This document shows, one piece after another, positions 12,619 to 25,742 of a stretch of DNA of 64,000 nucleotides. Origin of the DNA: Anomaloglossus baeobatrachus (taxonomy: Eukaryota > Chordata > Amphibia > Anura > Aromobatidae); NCBI RefSeq assembly GCF_048569485.1, contig NW_027445255.1, forward strand, positions 1 through 64,000, read 5' to 3'. The notes beneath the pieces were generated by a model. The model did not search any database and had not been told where the DNA came from. It saw nothing but the letters and a program-made list of their open reading frames with translations. How positions within the stretch are numbered: the stretch's first letter is position 1; each line of letters starts with the position of its first letter. The position numbers and the translations under genes were made by a program.

Positions 12619-12805
12619 GGTGCACCGTTCCTGGAGGTACTGCAATACCAGGTCAATGCGTGGAGTGGACAGAGCAAGCTCTTTTTCCATCTCCCTGTTC
12701 TAAAAATCCATTTAATATATGGTCCCCAGATAGGGGACGTATCAGATATTAAACTGATAAGAACAGATACTACACTTGATCTTAGCCAAAAGGCCGAGAA
12801 GCGAT
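12619..12805 (-). ncRNA. U2 snRNA gene, copy 9
   Basis: Whole gene; the last intact copy before the first insertion-bearing locus. Confidence 0.97.
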
Positions 12806-14196
12806 AACCAGAATTGGTTTGGGCCTCGAGTGGCACCCTGGCCTATGCCGGACACATCTTAGGGAGAGAGAGCGAGAGGGAGACAAACCCACGCCTACAC
12901 AAGACATTTTGTCACCCAAGCCAACCCTTGAAAAGGCTGCTTTGCAGAGCCAAAACAAGAAGAATGGTGCGTTTTGCAGCCGCCGCCCACTGCAATGAAT
13001 CTGAATAACTCCTCCTTTAGGGCGCAAGCAACTCCCCTCCCCCTTGCAGTCTTTCCAATTCACGATACAAAAAGACGGACAGGACAGGTTGCCTGACTTT
13101 CCGTCACTGCCACCCTTTGCCATCCTTACCCGTAGAAAGCCCTTTCATCATCCCCAAACCCTAATCTTTTCCCTTTCCTTCCCAGCCCCCAAACCCTGCC
13201 CTCTGTACCTTTCTCACCACCCGCTTCCCTTCTCCTGTCATCCCCCTACCACCCGGGAAAAAAAGAGATTGCCCCCTCCTTCCACTAGCCCACCCTCCCA
13301 CCCAAAGAACAACTTCTTCTGCGCAGCTTGTTTTCTAGGCAGCAGCGCTATTGTGATGTCATCGGGGGGCATTGTGACAAGCCGCCAGTGTTCCGTCTCT
13401 TCATGTTGTGCACAGTTCAAACGGAAAATACATCAACAGGCAGACTACAGAAAAGCTTACTATCAAAGGTTAGAGGGGGGCTTTCTCAGAGGGCTTTTTA
13501 CAGTTTTTCTATTCCCAATTAGCCGTTTAAGTGTACTTATTGAAAGTAGTAATTCTTTCATAGGCCGCCCTTTCTTAGTATTTGACGTTCCTTATATTGC
13601 GGTATGAGGCTTCGCAGTAGGTTGCAAACATTCATCACCCATGACTGTCCCCAATTGAGCTCAGAAGCTCAATGTCTATCATGACCTCTCTTTTAGAATG
13701 TCCAAGAGCAAGCAAACTATTCCTCCAGGAGAGGGCGCCAACAGACTACTAAAGAGATCATCATTACTCAAAGAAAACCCCAAAAACCAATGCATGATAG
13801 GAATAAACAGGTAACTTTCTTTGGAGTGGAAGCGGAGAGATCGCACCAGATGCCAATTCTAGATGTTATCACACCTGTGGTCACTGCAGCAGCAGGTGAA
13901 TCCACTTTGTCCAAAAGGGATCTATTCCATTCAATTGCAAATGATCTAGATAAGACAGAGAACTGCAGCACGGGGACATAGCCGAGTTGGTCAGGTTGAG
14001 TGGTGATGAGTTTGCTATTTGGATGAATAAAGAAAGTCAAAAGTGTGAAAGATAAAAAACAAAAGGAGGAAGTGTGAAAAGTGAATGGGCCAAATTGAGG
14101 TGCATATGAAGACGTATGCTTTCTTCCAATTCATTAAATCGGGCTAATATGAATCAGGTGAATTGAGTTCTGCTTTTGGAAACTGGGTTAAGAAGG

Positions 14197-14346
14197 GGTG
14201 CACCGTTCCTGGAGGTACTGCAATACCAGGTCAATGCGTGGAGTGGACAGAGCAAGCTCTTTTTCCATCTCCCTGTTCTAAAAATCCATTTAATATATGG
14301 TCCCCAGATAGGGGACGTATCAGATATTAAACTGATAAGAACAGAT
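14197..14346 (-). pseudogene. U2 copy 10, split: 3' part
   Basis: Residues 38-187 of a U2 gene. Residues 1-37 lie at 15151-15187, on the other side of an 804-bp insert. No U2 residue is lost and none is clearly duplicated. The promoter and 5' end are intact, but this locus cannot give a normal U2. Confidence 0.93.
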
Positions 14347-15150
14347 TTTTGATTTAATGAAGCTTTCCAAAGCACCACAAAAAATGCATGACCGAAGTCA
14401 CACCAAAAACAGTGCAAAGGCTAGGATTCGTGTGGACCCCACCGTGAGGAGAGGGTCCCCAAAAATCAACCCCGTCCCTCCGAGCCAGAAGGCCACAGCA
14501 AGGGTCAGGGATCTTCGGTGCTCCCCCAAGCCGAAGCCTGGTTGAGCCTTGTCGTTGCTCCCAGCGTCCACCCAGGCATCTTACCCAAGTGGAGTAGAGA
14601 GCTACTAGTTGTTGGTTTCGCAGCCGAAACTGCCCGGACCGTCAACCGGTGTTGGTTTCTCAGCCCAAGGCTAACCGGACCTCCAACCGGGTGTTGGTTT
14701 CTCAGCCGAAGCTGACCCAGACCTCCAACCGGGTGTTGGTTTCTCAGCCGAAGCTGACCCAGACCTCCAACCGGGTGTTAGTTTCTCAGCCCAAAGCTGA
14801 CCAGACCTCCGACCGGGATTATAAAAATTTCCCTTCCTAGCCAGAAGGCCGGGATAGGGTAATATGCTCAAAAAGTATGAAAAGGCAAGGTACGGTGTGC
14901 TACAGAGCCCAAGGCTTGCCGGGGTCCCAAGCCAGCAAGCTCAGACTCACTCCAGGGTCGTCAGTCCTGGGGCACGTTGTACCATAGCCCCCCACCCTTA
15001 CTCAGTCTAATAGCCTCGATCCTGGTAGGGCCATGTTTTCCTCTAGATGAATATACTATCCACCCAGAGTACTAGCAAGCGCAACCTTCCAGTGTGCATT
15101 GTATCATTGTACTAAGGTGGCCTGGAGCTTAAACCACCTCTTCGAACAAC
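14347..15150 (-). mobile_element. Short U2-targeted SINE-like element 1 (subtype A)
   Basis: An 804-bp non-coding insert in U2, in the U2 sense. Read on the minus strand: a 5' head that can form an AGGTGG/CCACCT hairpin; a unique body; a VNTR of 42-bp units (14610-14817); a unique 3' part; and a tail ending TTAAATC plus a short A run. The terminal TTAAATCAAA is shared with the LINEs in this array, and the 3' junction is at the same base, so the same endonuclease and RT probably placed it. There is no poly(A) longer than 5 nt, no recognisable Pol III A/B box pair and no coding region. The 5' junction abuts U2 residue 37 with no clear target duplication. Family name unknown to me; 'SINE-like' is inference. 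Confidence 0.8.
14610..14817 (-). repeat. 42-bp VNTR in short element 1: one degenerate unit plus four units
   Basis: On the minus strand each internal unit holds TCAGC-TTCG-GCTGA, a cUUCGg tetraloop hairpin, followed by CCAAC-ACCCG-GTTGG. The first and last units keep the first stem with altered arms. Confidence 0.9.
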
Positions 15151-15187
15151 ACTACACTTGATCTTAGCCAAAAGGCCGAGAAGCGAT
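15151..15187 (-). pseudogene. U2 copy 10, split: 5' part
   Basis: Residues 1-37 of U2, joined to the normal upstream promoter region. Any transcript would start as U2 and run into short element 1. Confidence 0.9.
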
Positions 15188-16578
15188 AACCAGAATTGGT
15201 TTGGGCCTCGAGTGGCACCCTGGCCTATGCCGGACACATCTTAGGGAGAGAGAGCGAGAGGGAGACAAACCCACGCCTACACAAGACATTTTGTCACCCA
15301 AGCCAACCCTTGAAAAGGCTGCTTTGCAGAGCCAAAACAAGAAGAATGGTGCGTTTTGCAGCCGCCGCCCACTGCAATGAATCTGAATAACTCCTCCTTT
15401 AGGGCGCAAGCAACTCCCCTCCCCCTTGCAGTCTTTCCAATTCACGATACAAAAAGACGGACAGGACAGGTTGCCTGACTTTCCGTCACTGCCACCCTTT
15501 GCCATCCTTACCCGTAGAAAGCCCTTTCATCATCCCCAAACCCTAATCTTTTCCCTTTCCTTCCCAGCCCCCAAACCCTGCCCTCTGTACCTTTCTCACC
15601 ACCCGCTTCCCTTCTCCTGTCATCCCCCTACCACCCGGGAAAAAAAGAGATTGCCCCCTCCTTCCACTAGCCCACCCTCCCACCCAAAGAACAACTTCTT
15701 CTGCGCAGCTTGTTTTCTAGGCAGCAGCGCTATTGTGATGTCATCGGGGGGCATTGTGACAAGCCGCCAGTGTTCCGTCTCTTCATGTTGTGCACAGTTC
15801 AAACGGAAAATACATCAACAGGCAGACTACAGAAAAGCTTACTATCAAAGGTTAGAGGGGGGCTTTCTCAGAGGGCTTTTTACAGTTTTTCTATTCCCAA
15901 TTAGCCGTTTAAGTGTACTTATTGAAAGTAGTAATTCTTTCATAGGCCGCCCTTTCTTAGTATTTGACGTTCCTTATATTGCGGTATGAGGCTTCGCAGT
16001 AGGTTGCAAACATTCATCACCCATGACTGTCCCCAATTGAGCTCAGAAGCTCAATGTCTATCATGACCTCTCTTTTAGAATGTCCAAGAGCAAGCAAACT
16101 ATTCCTCCAGGAGAGGGCGCCAACAGACTACTAAAGAGATCATCATTACTCAAAGAAAACCCCAAAAACCAATGCATGATAGGAATAAACAGGTAACTTT
16201 CTTTGGAGTGGAAGCGGAGAGATCGCACCAGATGCCAATTCTAGATGTTATCACACCTGTGGTCACTGCAGCAGCAGGTGAATCCACTTTGTCCAAAAGG
16301 GATCTATTCCATTCAATTGCAAATGATCTAGATAAGACAGAGAACTGCAGCACGGGGACATAGCCGAGTTGGTCAGGTTGAGTGGTGATGAGTTTGCTAT
16401 TTGGATGAATAAAGAAAGTCAAAAGTGTGAAAGATAAAAAACAAAAGGAGGAAGTGTGAAAAGTGAATGGGCCAAATTGAGGTGCATATGAAGACGTATG
16501 CTTTCTTCCAATTCATTAAATCGGGCTAATATGAATCAGGTGAATTGAGTTCTGCTTTTGGAAACTGGGTTAAGAAGG

Positions 16579-16765
16579 GGTGCACCGTTCCTGGAGGTAC
16601 TGCAATACCAGGTCAATGCGTGGAGTGGACAGAGCAAGCTCTTTTTCCATCTCCCTGTTCTAAAAATCCATTTAATATATGGTCCCCAGATAGGGGACGT
16701 ATCAGATATTAAACTGATAAGAACAGATACTACACTTGATCTTAGCCAAAAGGCCGAGAAGCGAT
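16579..16765 (-). ncRNA. U2 snRNA gene, copy 11
   Basis: Whole gene, the first intact copy after short element 1. The flanking spacer is unaffected by the neighbouring insertion. Confidence 0.97.
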
Positions 16766-18156
16766 AACCAGAATTGGTTTGGGCCTCGAGTGGCACCCTG
16801 GCCTATGCCGGACACATCTTAGGGAGAGAGAGCGAGAGGGAGACAAACCCACGCCTACACAAGACATTTTGTCACCCAAGCCAACCCTTGAAAAGGCTGC
16901 TTTGCAGAGCCAAAACAAGAAGAATGGTGCGTTTTGCAGCCGCCGCCCACTGCAATGAATCTGAATAACTCCTCCTTTAGGGCGCAAGCAACTCCCCTCC
17001 CCCTTGCAGTCTTTCCAATTCACGATACAAAAAGACGGACAGGACAGGTTGCCTGACTTTCCGTCACTGCCACCCTTTGCCATCCTTACCCGTAGAAAGC
17101 CCTTTCATCATCCCCAAACCCTAATCTTTTCCCTTTCCTTCCCAGCCCCCAAACCCTGCCCTCTGTACCTTTCTCACCACCCGCTTCCCTTCTCCTGTCA
17201 TCCCCCTACCACCCGGGAAAAAAAGAGATTGCCCCCTCCTTCCACTAGCCCACCCTCCCACCCAAAGAACAACTTCTTCTGCGCAGCTTGTTTTCTAGGC
17301 AGCAGCGCTATTGTGATGTCATCGGGGGGCATTGTGACAAGCCGCCAGTGTTCCGTCTCTTCATGTTGTGCACAGTTCAAACGGAAAATACATCAACAGG
17401 CAGACTACAGAAAAGCTTACTATCAAAGGTTAGAGGGGGGCTTTCTCAGAGGGCTTTTTACAGTTTTTCTATTCCCAATTAGCCGTTTAAGTGTACTTAT
17501 TGAAAGTAGTAATTCTTTCATAGGCCGCCCTTTCTTAGTATTTGACGTTCCTTATATTGCGGTATGAGGCTTCGCAGTAGGTTGCAAACATTCATCACCC
17601 ATGACTGTCCCCAATTGAGCTCAGAAGCTCAATGTCTATCATGACCTCTCTTTTAGAATGTCCAAGAGCAAGCAAACTATTCCTCCAGGAGAGGGCGCCA
17701 ACAGACTACTAAAGAGATCATCATTACTCAAAGAAAACCCCAAAAACCAATGCATGATAGGAATAAACAGGTAACTTTCTTTGGAGTGGAAGCGGAGAGA
17801 TCGCACCAGATGCCAATTCTAGATGTTATCACACCTGTGGTCACTGCAGCAGCAGGTGAATCCACTTTGTCCAAAAGGGATCTATTCCATTCAATTGCAA
17901 ATGATCTAGATAAGACAGAGAACTGCAGCACGGGGACATAGCCGAGTTGGTCAGGTTGAGTGGTGATGAGTTTGCTATTTGGATGAATAAAGAAAGTCAA
18001 AAGTGTGAAAGATAAAAAACAAAAGGAGGAAGTGTGAAAAGTGAATGGGCCAAATTGAGGTGCATATGAAGACGTATGCTTTCTTCCAATTCATTAAATC
18101 GGGCTAATATGAATCAGGTGAATTGAGTTCTGCTTTTGGAAACTGGGTTAAGAAGG

Positions 18157-18343
18157 GGTGCACCGTTCCTGGAGGTACTGCAATACCAGGTCAATGCGTG
18201 GAGTGGACAGAGCAAGCTCTTTTTCCATCTCCCTGTTCTAAAAATCCATTTAATATATGGTCCCCAGATAGGGGACGTATCAGATATTAAACTGATAAGA
18301 ACAGATACTACACTTGATCTTAGCCAAAAGGCCGAGAAGCGAT
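18157..18343 (-). ncRNA. U2 snRNA gene, copy 12
   Basis: Whole gene, lying between the two subtype-A insertions. Confidence 0.97.
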
Positions 18344-19734
18344 AACCAGAATTGGTTTGGGCCTCGAGTGGCACCCTGGCCTATGCCGGACACATCTTAG
18401 GGAGAGAGAGCGAGAGGGAGACAAACCCACGCCTACACAAGACATTTTGTCACCCAAGCCAACCCTTGAAAAGGCTGCTTTGCAGAGCCAAAACAAGAAG
18501 AATGGTGCGTTTTGCAGCCGCCGCCCACTGCAATGAATCTGAATAACTCCTCCTTTAGGGCGCAAGCAACTCCCCTCCCCCTTGCAGTCTTTCCAATTCA
18601 CGATACAAAAAGACGGACAGGACAGGTTGCCTGACTTTCCGTCACTGCCACCCTTTGCCATCCTTACCCGTAGAAAGCCCTTTCATCATCCCCAAACCCT
18701 AATCTTTTCCCTTTCCTTCCCAGCCCCCAAACCCTGCCCTCTGTACCTTTCTCACCACCCGCTTCCCTTCTCCTGTCATCCCCCTACCACCCGGGAAAAA
18801 AAGAGATTGCCCCCTCCTTCCACTAGCCCACCCTCCCACCCAAAGAACAACTTCTTCTGCGCAGCTTGTTTTCTAGGCAGCAGCGCTATTGTGATGTCAT
18901 CGGGGGGCATTGTGACAAGCCGCCAGTGTTCCGTCTCTTCATGTTGTGCACAGTTCAAACGGAAAATACATCAACAGGCAGACTACAGAAAAGCTTACTA
19001 TCAAAGGTTAGAGGGGGGCTTTCTCAGAGGGCTTTTTACAGTTTTTCTATTCCCAATTAGCCGTTTAAGTGTACTTATTGAAAGTAGTAATTCTTTCATA
19101 GGCCGCCCTTTCTTAGTATTTGACGTTCCTTATATTGCGGTATGAGGCTTCGCAGTAGGTTGCAAACATTCATCACCCATGACTGTCCCCAATTGAGCTC
19201 AGAAGCTCAATGTCTATCATGACCTCTCTTTTAGAATGTCCAAGAGCAAGCAAACTATTCCTCCAGGAGAGGGCGCCAACAGACTACTAAAGAGATCATC
19301 ATTACTCAAAGAAAACCCCAAAAACCAATGCATGATAGGAATAAACAGGTAACTTTCTTTGGAGTGGAAGCGGAGAGATCGCACCAGATGCCAATTCTAG
19401 ATGTTATCACACCTGTGGTCACTGCAGCAGCAGGTGAATCCACTTTGTCCAAAAGGGATCTATTCCATTCAATTGCAAATGATCTAGATAAGACAGAGAA
19501 CTGCAGCACGGGGACATAGCCGAGTTGGTCAGGTTGAGTGGTGATGAGTTTGCTATTTGGATGAATAAAGAAAGTCAAAAGTGTGAAAGATAAAAAACAA
19601 AAGGAGGAAGTGTGAAAAGTGAATGGGCCAAATTGAGGTGCATATGAAGACGTATGCTTTCTTCCAATTCATTAAATCGGGCTAATATGAATCAGGTGAA
19701 TTGAGTTCTGCTTTTGGAAACTGGGTTAAGAAGG

Positions 19735-19884
19735 GGTGCACCGTTCCTGGAGGTACTGCAATACCAGGTCAATGCGTGGAGTGGACAGAGCAAGCTCTTT
19801 TTCCATCTCCCTGTTCTAAAAATCCATTTAATATATGGTCCCCAGATAGGGGACGTATCAGATATTAAACTGATAAGAACAGAT
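19735..19884 (-). pseudogene. U2 copy 13, split: 3' part
   Basis: Residues 38-187. The 5' part (residues 1-37) is at 20688-20724. It is split at the same point as copy 10. Confidence 0.93.
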
Positions 19885-20687
19885 TTTGATTTAATGAAGC
19901 TTTCCAAAGCACCACAAAAAATGCATGACCGAAGTCACACCAAAAACAGTGCAAAGGCTAGGATTCGTGTGGACCCCACCGTGAGGAGAGGGTCCCCAAA
20001 AATCAACCCCGTCCCTCCGAGCCAGAAGGCCACAGCAAGGGTCAGGGATCTTCGGTGCTCCCCCAAGCCGAAGCCTGGTTGAGCCTTGTCGTTGCTCCCA
20101 GCGTCCACCCAGGCATCTTACCCAAGTGGAGTAGAGAGCTACTAGTTGTTGGTTTCGCAGCCGAAACTGCCCGGACCGTCAACCGGTGTTGGTTTCTCAG
20201 CCCAAGGCTAACCGGACCTCCAACCGGGTGTTGGTTTCTCCGCCGAAGCTGACCCAGACCTCCAACCGGGTGTTGGTTTCTCAGCCGAAGCTGACCCAGA
20301 CCTCCAACCGGGTGTTAGTTTCTCAGCCCAAAGCTGACCAGACCTCCGACCGGGATTGTAAAAATTTCCCTTCCTAGCCAGAAGGCCGGGATAGGGTAAT
20401 ATGCTCAAAAAGTATGAAAAGGCAAGGTACGGTGTGCTACAGAGCCCAAGGCTTGCCGGGGTCCCAAGCCAGCAAGCTCAGACTCACTCCAGGGTCGTCA
20501 GTCCTGGGGCACGTTGTACCATAGCCCCCCACCCTTACTCAGTCTAATAGCCTCGATCCTGGTAGGGCCATGTTTTCCTCTAGATGAATATACTATCCAC
20601 CCAGAGTACTAGCAAGCGCAACCTTCCAGTGTGCATTGTATCATTGTACTAAGGTGGCCTGGAGCTTAAACCACCTCTTCGAACAAC
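19885..20687 (-). mobile_element. Short U2-targeted SINE-like element 2 (subtype A)
   Basis: An 803-bp insert, nearly identical to element 1 with the same 5' and 3' junctions. The A tail is one base shorter, and there are a few substitutions, for example in the VNTR and just outside it near 20356. It is either a second insertion of the same source or a copy moved by recombination within the array. Confidence 0.8.
20147..20354 (-). repeat. 42-bp VNTR in short element 2: one degenerate unit plus four units
   Basis: Same unit number as element 1. One unit has an A-to-C change on the plus strand in its conserved ctcag word. Confidence 0.9.
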
Positions 20688-22115
20688 ACTACACTTGATC
20701 TTAGCCAAAAGGCCGAGAAGCGATAACCAGAATTGGTTTGGGCCTCGAGTGGCACCCTGGCCTATGCCGGACACATCTTAGGGAGAGAGAGCGAGAGGGA
20801 GACAAACCCACGCCTACACAAGACATTTTGTCACCCAAGCCAACCCTTGAAAAGGCTGCTTTGCAGAGCCAAAACAAGAAGAATGGTGCGTTTTGCAGCC
20901 GCCGCCCACTGCAATGAATCTGAATAACTCCTCCTTTAGGGCGCAAGCAACTCCCCTCCCCCTTGCAGTCTTTCCAATTCACGATACAAAAAGACGGACA
21001 GGACAGGTTGCCTGACTTTCCGTCACTGCCACCCTTTGCCATCCTTACCCGTAGAAAGCCCTTTCATCATCCCCAAACCCTAATCTTTTCCCTTTCCTTC
21101 CCAGCCCCCAAACCCTGCCCTCTGTACCTTTCTCACCACCCGCTTCCCTTCTCCTGTCATCCCCCTACCACCCGGGAAAAAAAGAGATTGCCCCCTCCTT
21201 CCACTAGCCCACCCTCCCACCCAAAGAACAACTTCTTCTGCGCAGCTTGTTTTCTAGGCAGCAGCGCTATTGTGATGTCATCGGGGGGCATTGTGACAAG
21301 CCGCCAGTGTTCCGTCTCTTCATGTTGTGCACAGTTCAAACGGAAAATACATCAACAGGCAGACTACAGAAAAGCTTACTATCAAAGGTTAGAGGGGGGC
21401 TTTCTCAGAGGGCTTTTTACAGTTTTTCTATTCCCAATTAGCCGTTTAAGTGTACTTATTGAAAGTAGTAATTCTTTCATAGGCCGCCCTTTCTTAGTAT
21501 TTGACGTTCCTTATATTGCGGTATGAGGCTTCGCAGTAGGTTGCAAACATTCATCACCCATGACTGTCCCCAATTGAGCTCAGAAGCTCAATGTCTATCA
21601 TGACCTCTCTTTTAGAATGTCCAAGAGCAAGCAAACTATTCCTCCAGGAGAGGGCGCCAACAGACTACTAAAGAGATCATCATTACTCAAAGAAAACCCC
21701 AAAAACCAATGCATGATAGGAATAAACAGGTAACTTTCTTTGGAGTGGAAGCGGAGAGATCGCACCAGATGCCAATTCTAGATGTTATCACACCTGTGGT
21801 CACTGCAGCAGCAGGTGAATCCACTTTGTCCAAAAGGGATCTATTCCATTCAATTGCAAATGATCTAGATAAGACAGAGAACTGCAGCACGGGGACATAG
21901 CCGAGTTGGTCAGGTTGAGTGGTGATGAGTTTGCTATTTGGATGAATAAAGAAAGTCAAAAGTGTGAAAGATAAAAAACAAAAGGAGGAAGTGTGAAAAG
22001 TGAATGGGCCAAATTGAGGTGCATATGAAGACGTATGCTTTCTTCCAATTCATTAAATCGGGCTAATATGAATCAGGTGAATTGAGTTCTGCTTTTGGAA
22101 ACTGGGTTAAGAAGG

Positions 22116-22302
22116 GGTGCACCGTTCCTGGAGGTACTGCAATACCAGGTCAATGCGTGGAGTGGACAGAGCAAGCTCTTTTTCCATCTCCCTGTTCTAA
22201 AAATCCATTTAATATATGGTCCCCAGATAGGGGACGTATCAGATATTAAACTGATAAGAACAGATACTACACTTGATCTTAGCCAAAAGGCCGAGAAGCG
22301 AT
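22116..22302 (-). ncRNA. U2 snRNA gene, copy 14
   Basis: Whole gene; the 3' box is at 22088-22102. Confidence 0.97.
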
Positions 22303-23693
22303 AACCAGAATTGGTTTGGGCCTCGAGTGGCACCCTGGCCTATGCCGGACACATCTTAGGGAGAGAGAGCGAGAGGGAGACAAACCCACGCCTACACAAG
22401 ACATTTTGTCACCCAAGCCAACCCTTGAAAAGGCTGCTTTGCAGAGCCAAAACAAGAAGAATGGTGCGTTTTGCAGCCGCCGCCCACTGCAATGAATCTG
22501 AATAACTCCTCCTTTAGGGCGCAAGCAACTCCCCTCCCCCTTGCAGTCTTTCCAATTCACGATACAAAAAGACGGACAGGACAGGTTGCCTGACTTTCCG
22601 TCACTGCCACCCTTTGCCATCCTTACCCGTAGAAAGCCCTTTCATCATCCCCAAACCCTAATCTTTTCCCTTTCCTTCCCAGCCCCCAAACCCTGCCCTC
22701 TGTACCTTTCTCACCACCCGCTTCCCTTCTCCTGTCATCCCCCTACCACCCGGGAAAAAAAGAGATTGCCCCCTCCTTCCACTAGCCCACCCTCCCACCC
22801 AAAGAACAACTTCTTCTGCGCAGCTTGTTTTCTAGGCAGCAGCGCTATTGTGATGTCATCGGGGGGCATTGTGACAAGCCGCCAGTGTTCCGTCTCTTCA
22901 TGTTGTGCACAGTTCAAACGGAAAATACATCAACAGGCAGACTACAGAAAAGCTTACTATCAAAGGTTAGAGGGGGGCTTTCTCAGAGGGCTTTTTACAG
23001 TTTTTCTATTCCCAATTAGCCGTTTAAGTGTACTTATTGAAAGTAGTAATTCTTTCATAGGCCGCCCTTTCTTAGTATTTGACGTTCCTTATATTGCGGT
23101 ATGAGGCTTCGCAGTAGGTTGCAAACATTCATCACCCATGACTGTCCCCAATTGAGCTCAGAAGCTCAATGTCTATCATGACCTCTCTTTTAGAATGTCC
23201 AAGAGCAAGCAAACTATTCCTCCAGGAGAGGGCGCCAACAGACTACTAAAGAGATCATCATTACTCAAAGAAAACCCCAAAAACCAATGCATGATAGGAA
23301 TAAACAGGTAACTTTCTTTGGAGTGGAAGCGGAGAGATCGCACCAGATGCCAATTCTAGATGTTATCACACCTGTGGTCACTGCAGCAGCAGGTGAATCC
23401 ACTTTGTCCAAAAGGGATCTATTCCATTCAATTGCAAATGATCTAGATAAGACAGAGAACTGCAGCACGGGGACATAGCCGAGTTGGTCAGGTTGAGTGG
23501 TGATGAGTTTGCTATTTGGATGAATAAAGAAAGTCAAAAGTGTGAAAGATAAAAAACAAAAGGAGGAAGTGTGAAAAGTGAATGGGCCAAATTGAGGTGC
23601 ATATGAAGACGTATGCTTTCTTCCAATTCATTAAATCGGGCTAATATGAATCAGGTGAATTGAGTTCTGCTTTTGGAAACTGGGTTAAGAAGG

Positions 23694-23880
23694 GGTGCAC
23701 CGTTCCTGGAGGTACTGCAATACCAGGTCAATGCGTGGAGTGGACAGAGCAAGCTCTTTTTCCATCTCCCTGTTCTAAAAATCCATTTAATATATGGTCC
23801 CCAGATAGGGGACGTATCAGATATTAAACTGATAAGAACAGATACTACACTTGATCTTAGCCAAAAGGCCGAGAAGCGAT
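23694..23880 (-). ncRNA. U2 snRNA gene, copy 15
   Basis: Whole gene; the last intact copy before LINE copy A. Confidence 0.97.
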
Positions 23881-25271
23881 AACCAGAATTGGTTTGGGCC
23901 TCGAGTGGCACCCTGGCCTATGCCGGACACATCTTAGGGAGAGAGAGCGAGAGGGAGACAAACCCACGCCTACACAAGACATTTTGTCACCCAAGCCAAC
24001 CCTTGAAAAGGCTGCTTTGCAGAGCCAAAACAAGAAGAATGGTGCGTTTTGCAGCCGCCGCCCACTGCAATGAATCTGAATAACTCCTCCTTTAGGGCGC
24101 AAGCAACTCCCCTCCCCCTTGCAGTCTTTCCAATTCACGATACAAAAAGACGGACAGGACAGGTTGCCTGACTTTCCGTCACTGCCACCCTTTGCCATCC
24201 TTACCCGTAGAAAGCCCTTTCATCATCCCCAAACCCTAATCTTTTCCCTTTCCTTCCCAGCCCCCAAACCCTGCCCTCTGTACCTTTCTCACCACCCGCT
24301 TCCCTTCTCCTGTCATCCCCCTACCACCCGGGAAAAAAAGAGATTGCCCCCTCCTTCCACTAGCCCACCCTCCCACCCAAAGAACAACTTCTTCTGCGCA
24401 GCTTGTTTTCTAGGCAGCAGCGCTATTGTGATGTCATCGGGGGGCATTGTGACAAGCCGCCAGTGTTCCGTCTCTTCATGTTGTGCACAGTTCAAACGGA
24501 AAATACATCAACAGGCAGACTACAGAAAAGCTTACTATCAAAGGTTAGAGGGGGGCTTTCTCAGAGGGCTTTTTACAGTTTTTCTATTCCCAATTAGCCG
24601 TTTAAGTGTACTTATTGAAAGTAGTAATTCTTTCATAGGCCGCCCTTTCTTAGTATTTGACGTTCCTTATATTGCGGTATGAGGCTTCGCAGTAGGTTGC
24701 AAACATTCATCACCCATGACTGTCCCCAATTGAGCTCAGAAGCTCAATGTCTATCATGACCTCTCTTTTAGAATGTCCAAGAGCAAGCAAACTATTCCTC
24801 CAGGAGAGGGCGCCAACAGACTACTAAAGAGATCATCATTACTCAAAGAAAACCCCAAAAACCAATGCATGATAGGAATAAACAGGTAACTTTCTTTGGA
24901 GTGGAAGCGGAGAGATCGCACCAGATGCCAATTCTAGATGTTATCACACCTGTGGTCACTGCAGCAGCAGGTGAATCCACTTTGTCCAAAAGGGATCTAT
25001 TCCATTCAATTGCAAATGATCTAGATAAGACAGAGAACTGCAGCACGGGGACATAGCCGAGTTGGTCAGGTTGAGTGGTGATGAGTTTGCTATTTGGATG
25101 AATAAAGAAAGTCAAAAGTGTGAAAGATAAAAAACAAAAGGAGGAAGTGTGAAAAGTGAATGGGCCAAATTGAGGTGCATATGAAGACGTATGCTTTCTT
25201 CCAATTCATTAAATCGGGCTAATATGAATCAGGTGAATTGAGTTCTGCTTTTGGAAACTGGGTTAAGAAGG

Positions 25272-25421
25272 GGTGCACCGTTCCTGGAGGTACTGCAATA
25301 CCAGGTCAATGCGTGGAGTGGACAGAGCAAGCTCTTTTTCCATCTCCCTGTTCTAAAAATCCATTTAATATATGGTCCCCAGATAGGGGACGTATCAGAT
25401 ATTAAACTGATAAGAACAGAT
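25272..25421 (-). pseudogene. U2 copy 16, split by LINE A: 3' part
   Basis: Residues 38-187. The 5' part (residues 1-52) is at 30947-30998. Residues 38-52 are present on both sides as the target-site duplication. The 5.5-kb insert removes U2 function. Confidence 0.94.
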
Positions 25422-25742
25422 TTGATTTAACAGCATCTTTATTATCATGCACTACTCACAAAAAGTTAACAAACCGTGTACTGTGCCGCAGCCCCGTACA
25501 CACAGAAATATACAATCATTCTTACATAGCCATAGAGTACGACGCACTAAACTATACATCACGCTCCTATGCTATCCATAACACTCAAGCTGAAAGAAAA
25601 AGTTAGACAATAAATAACGACGAACCGGCGATTGGGGGGTGGGGGTAGGGGAAAAGGGGGATAGGGTGGGGAAATCACAGGCCCGAAGCTTTATTGAAAG
25701 ACGCACATAACGGGAAAAGGAGGGAGGGGGCATTGAAGAGGT
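25422..25742 (-). other. LINE A 3' UTR with polyadenylation signals
   Basis: This 321-bp non-coding tail lies between the ORF2 stop and the U2 junction. Two AATAAA signals are visible in the LINE sense, at 25690-25695 and 25438-25443; the second is correctly placed for the element's end. The final residues TTAAATCAA(A) are the likely RT recognition end and are shared with the short elements. There is a G-rich stretch on the plus strand at 25635-25672. Confidence 0.75.

Noticed and set aside
14610-14817. CRISPR-like regular repeat
   Set aside because: The units are contiguous with no spacers, and the setting is a vertebrate snRNA array.
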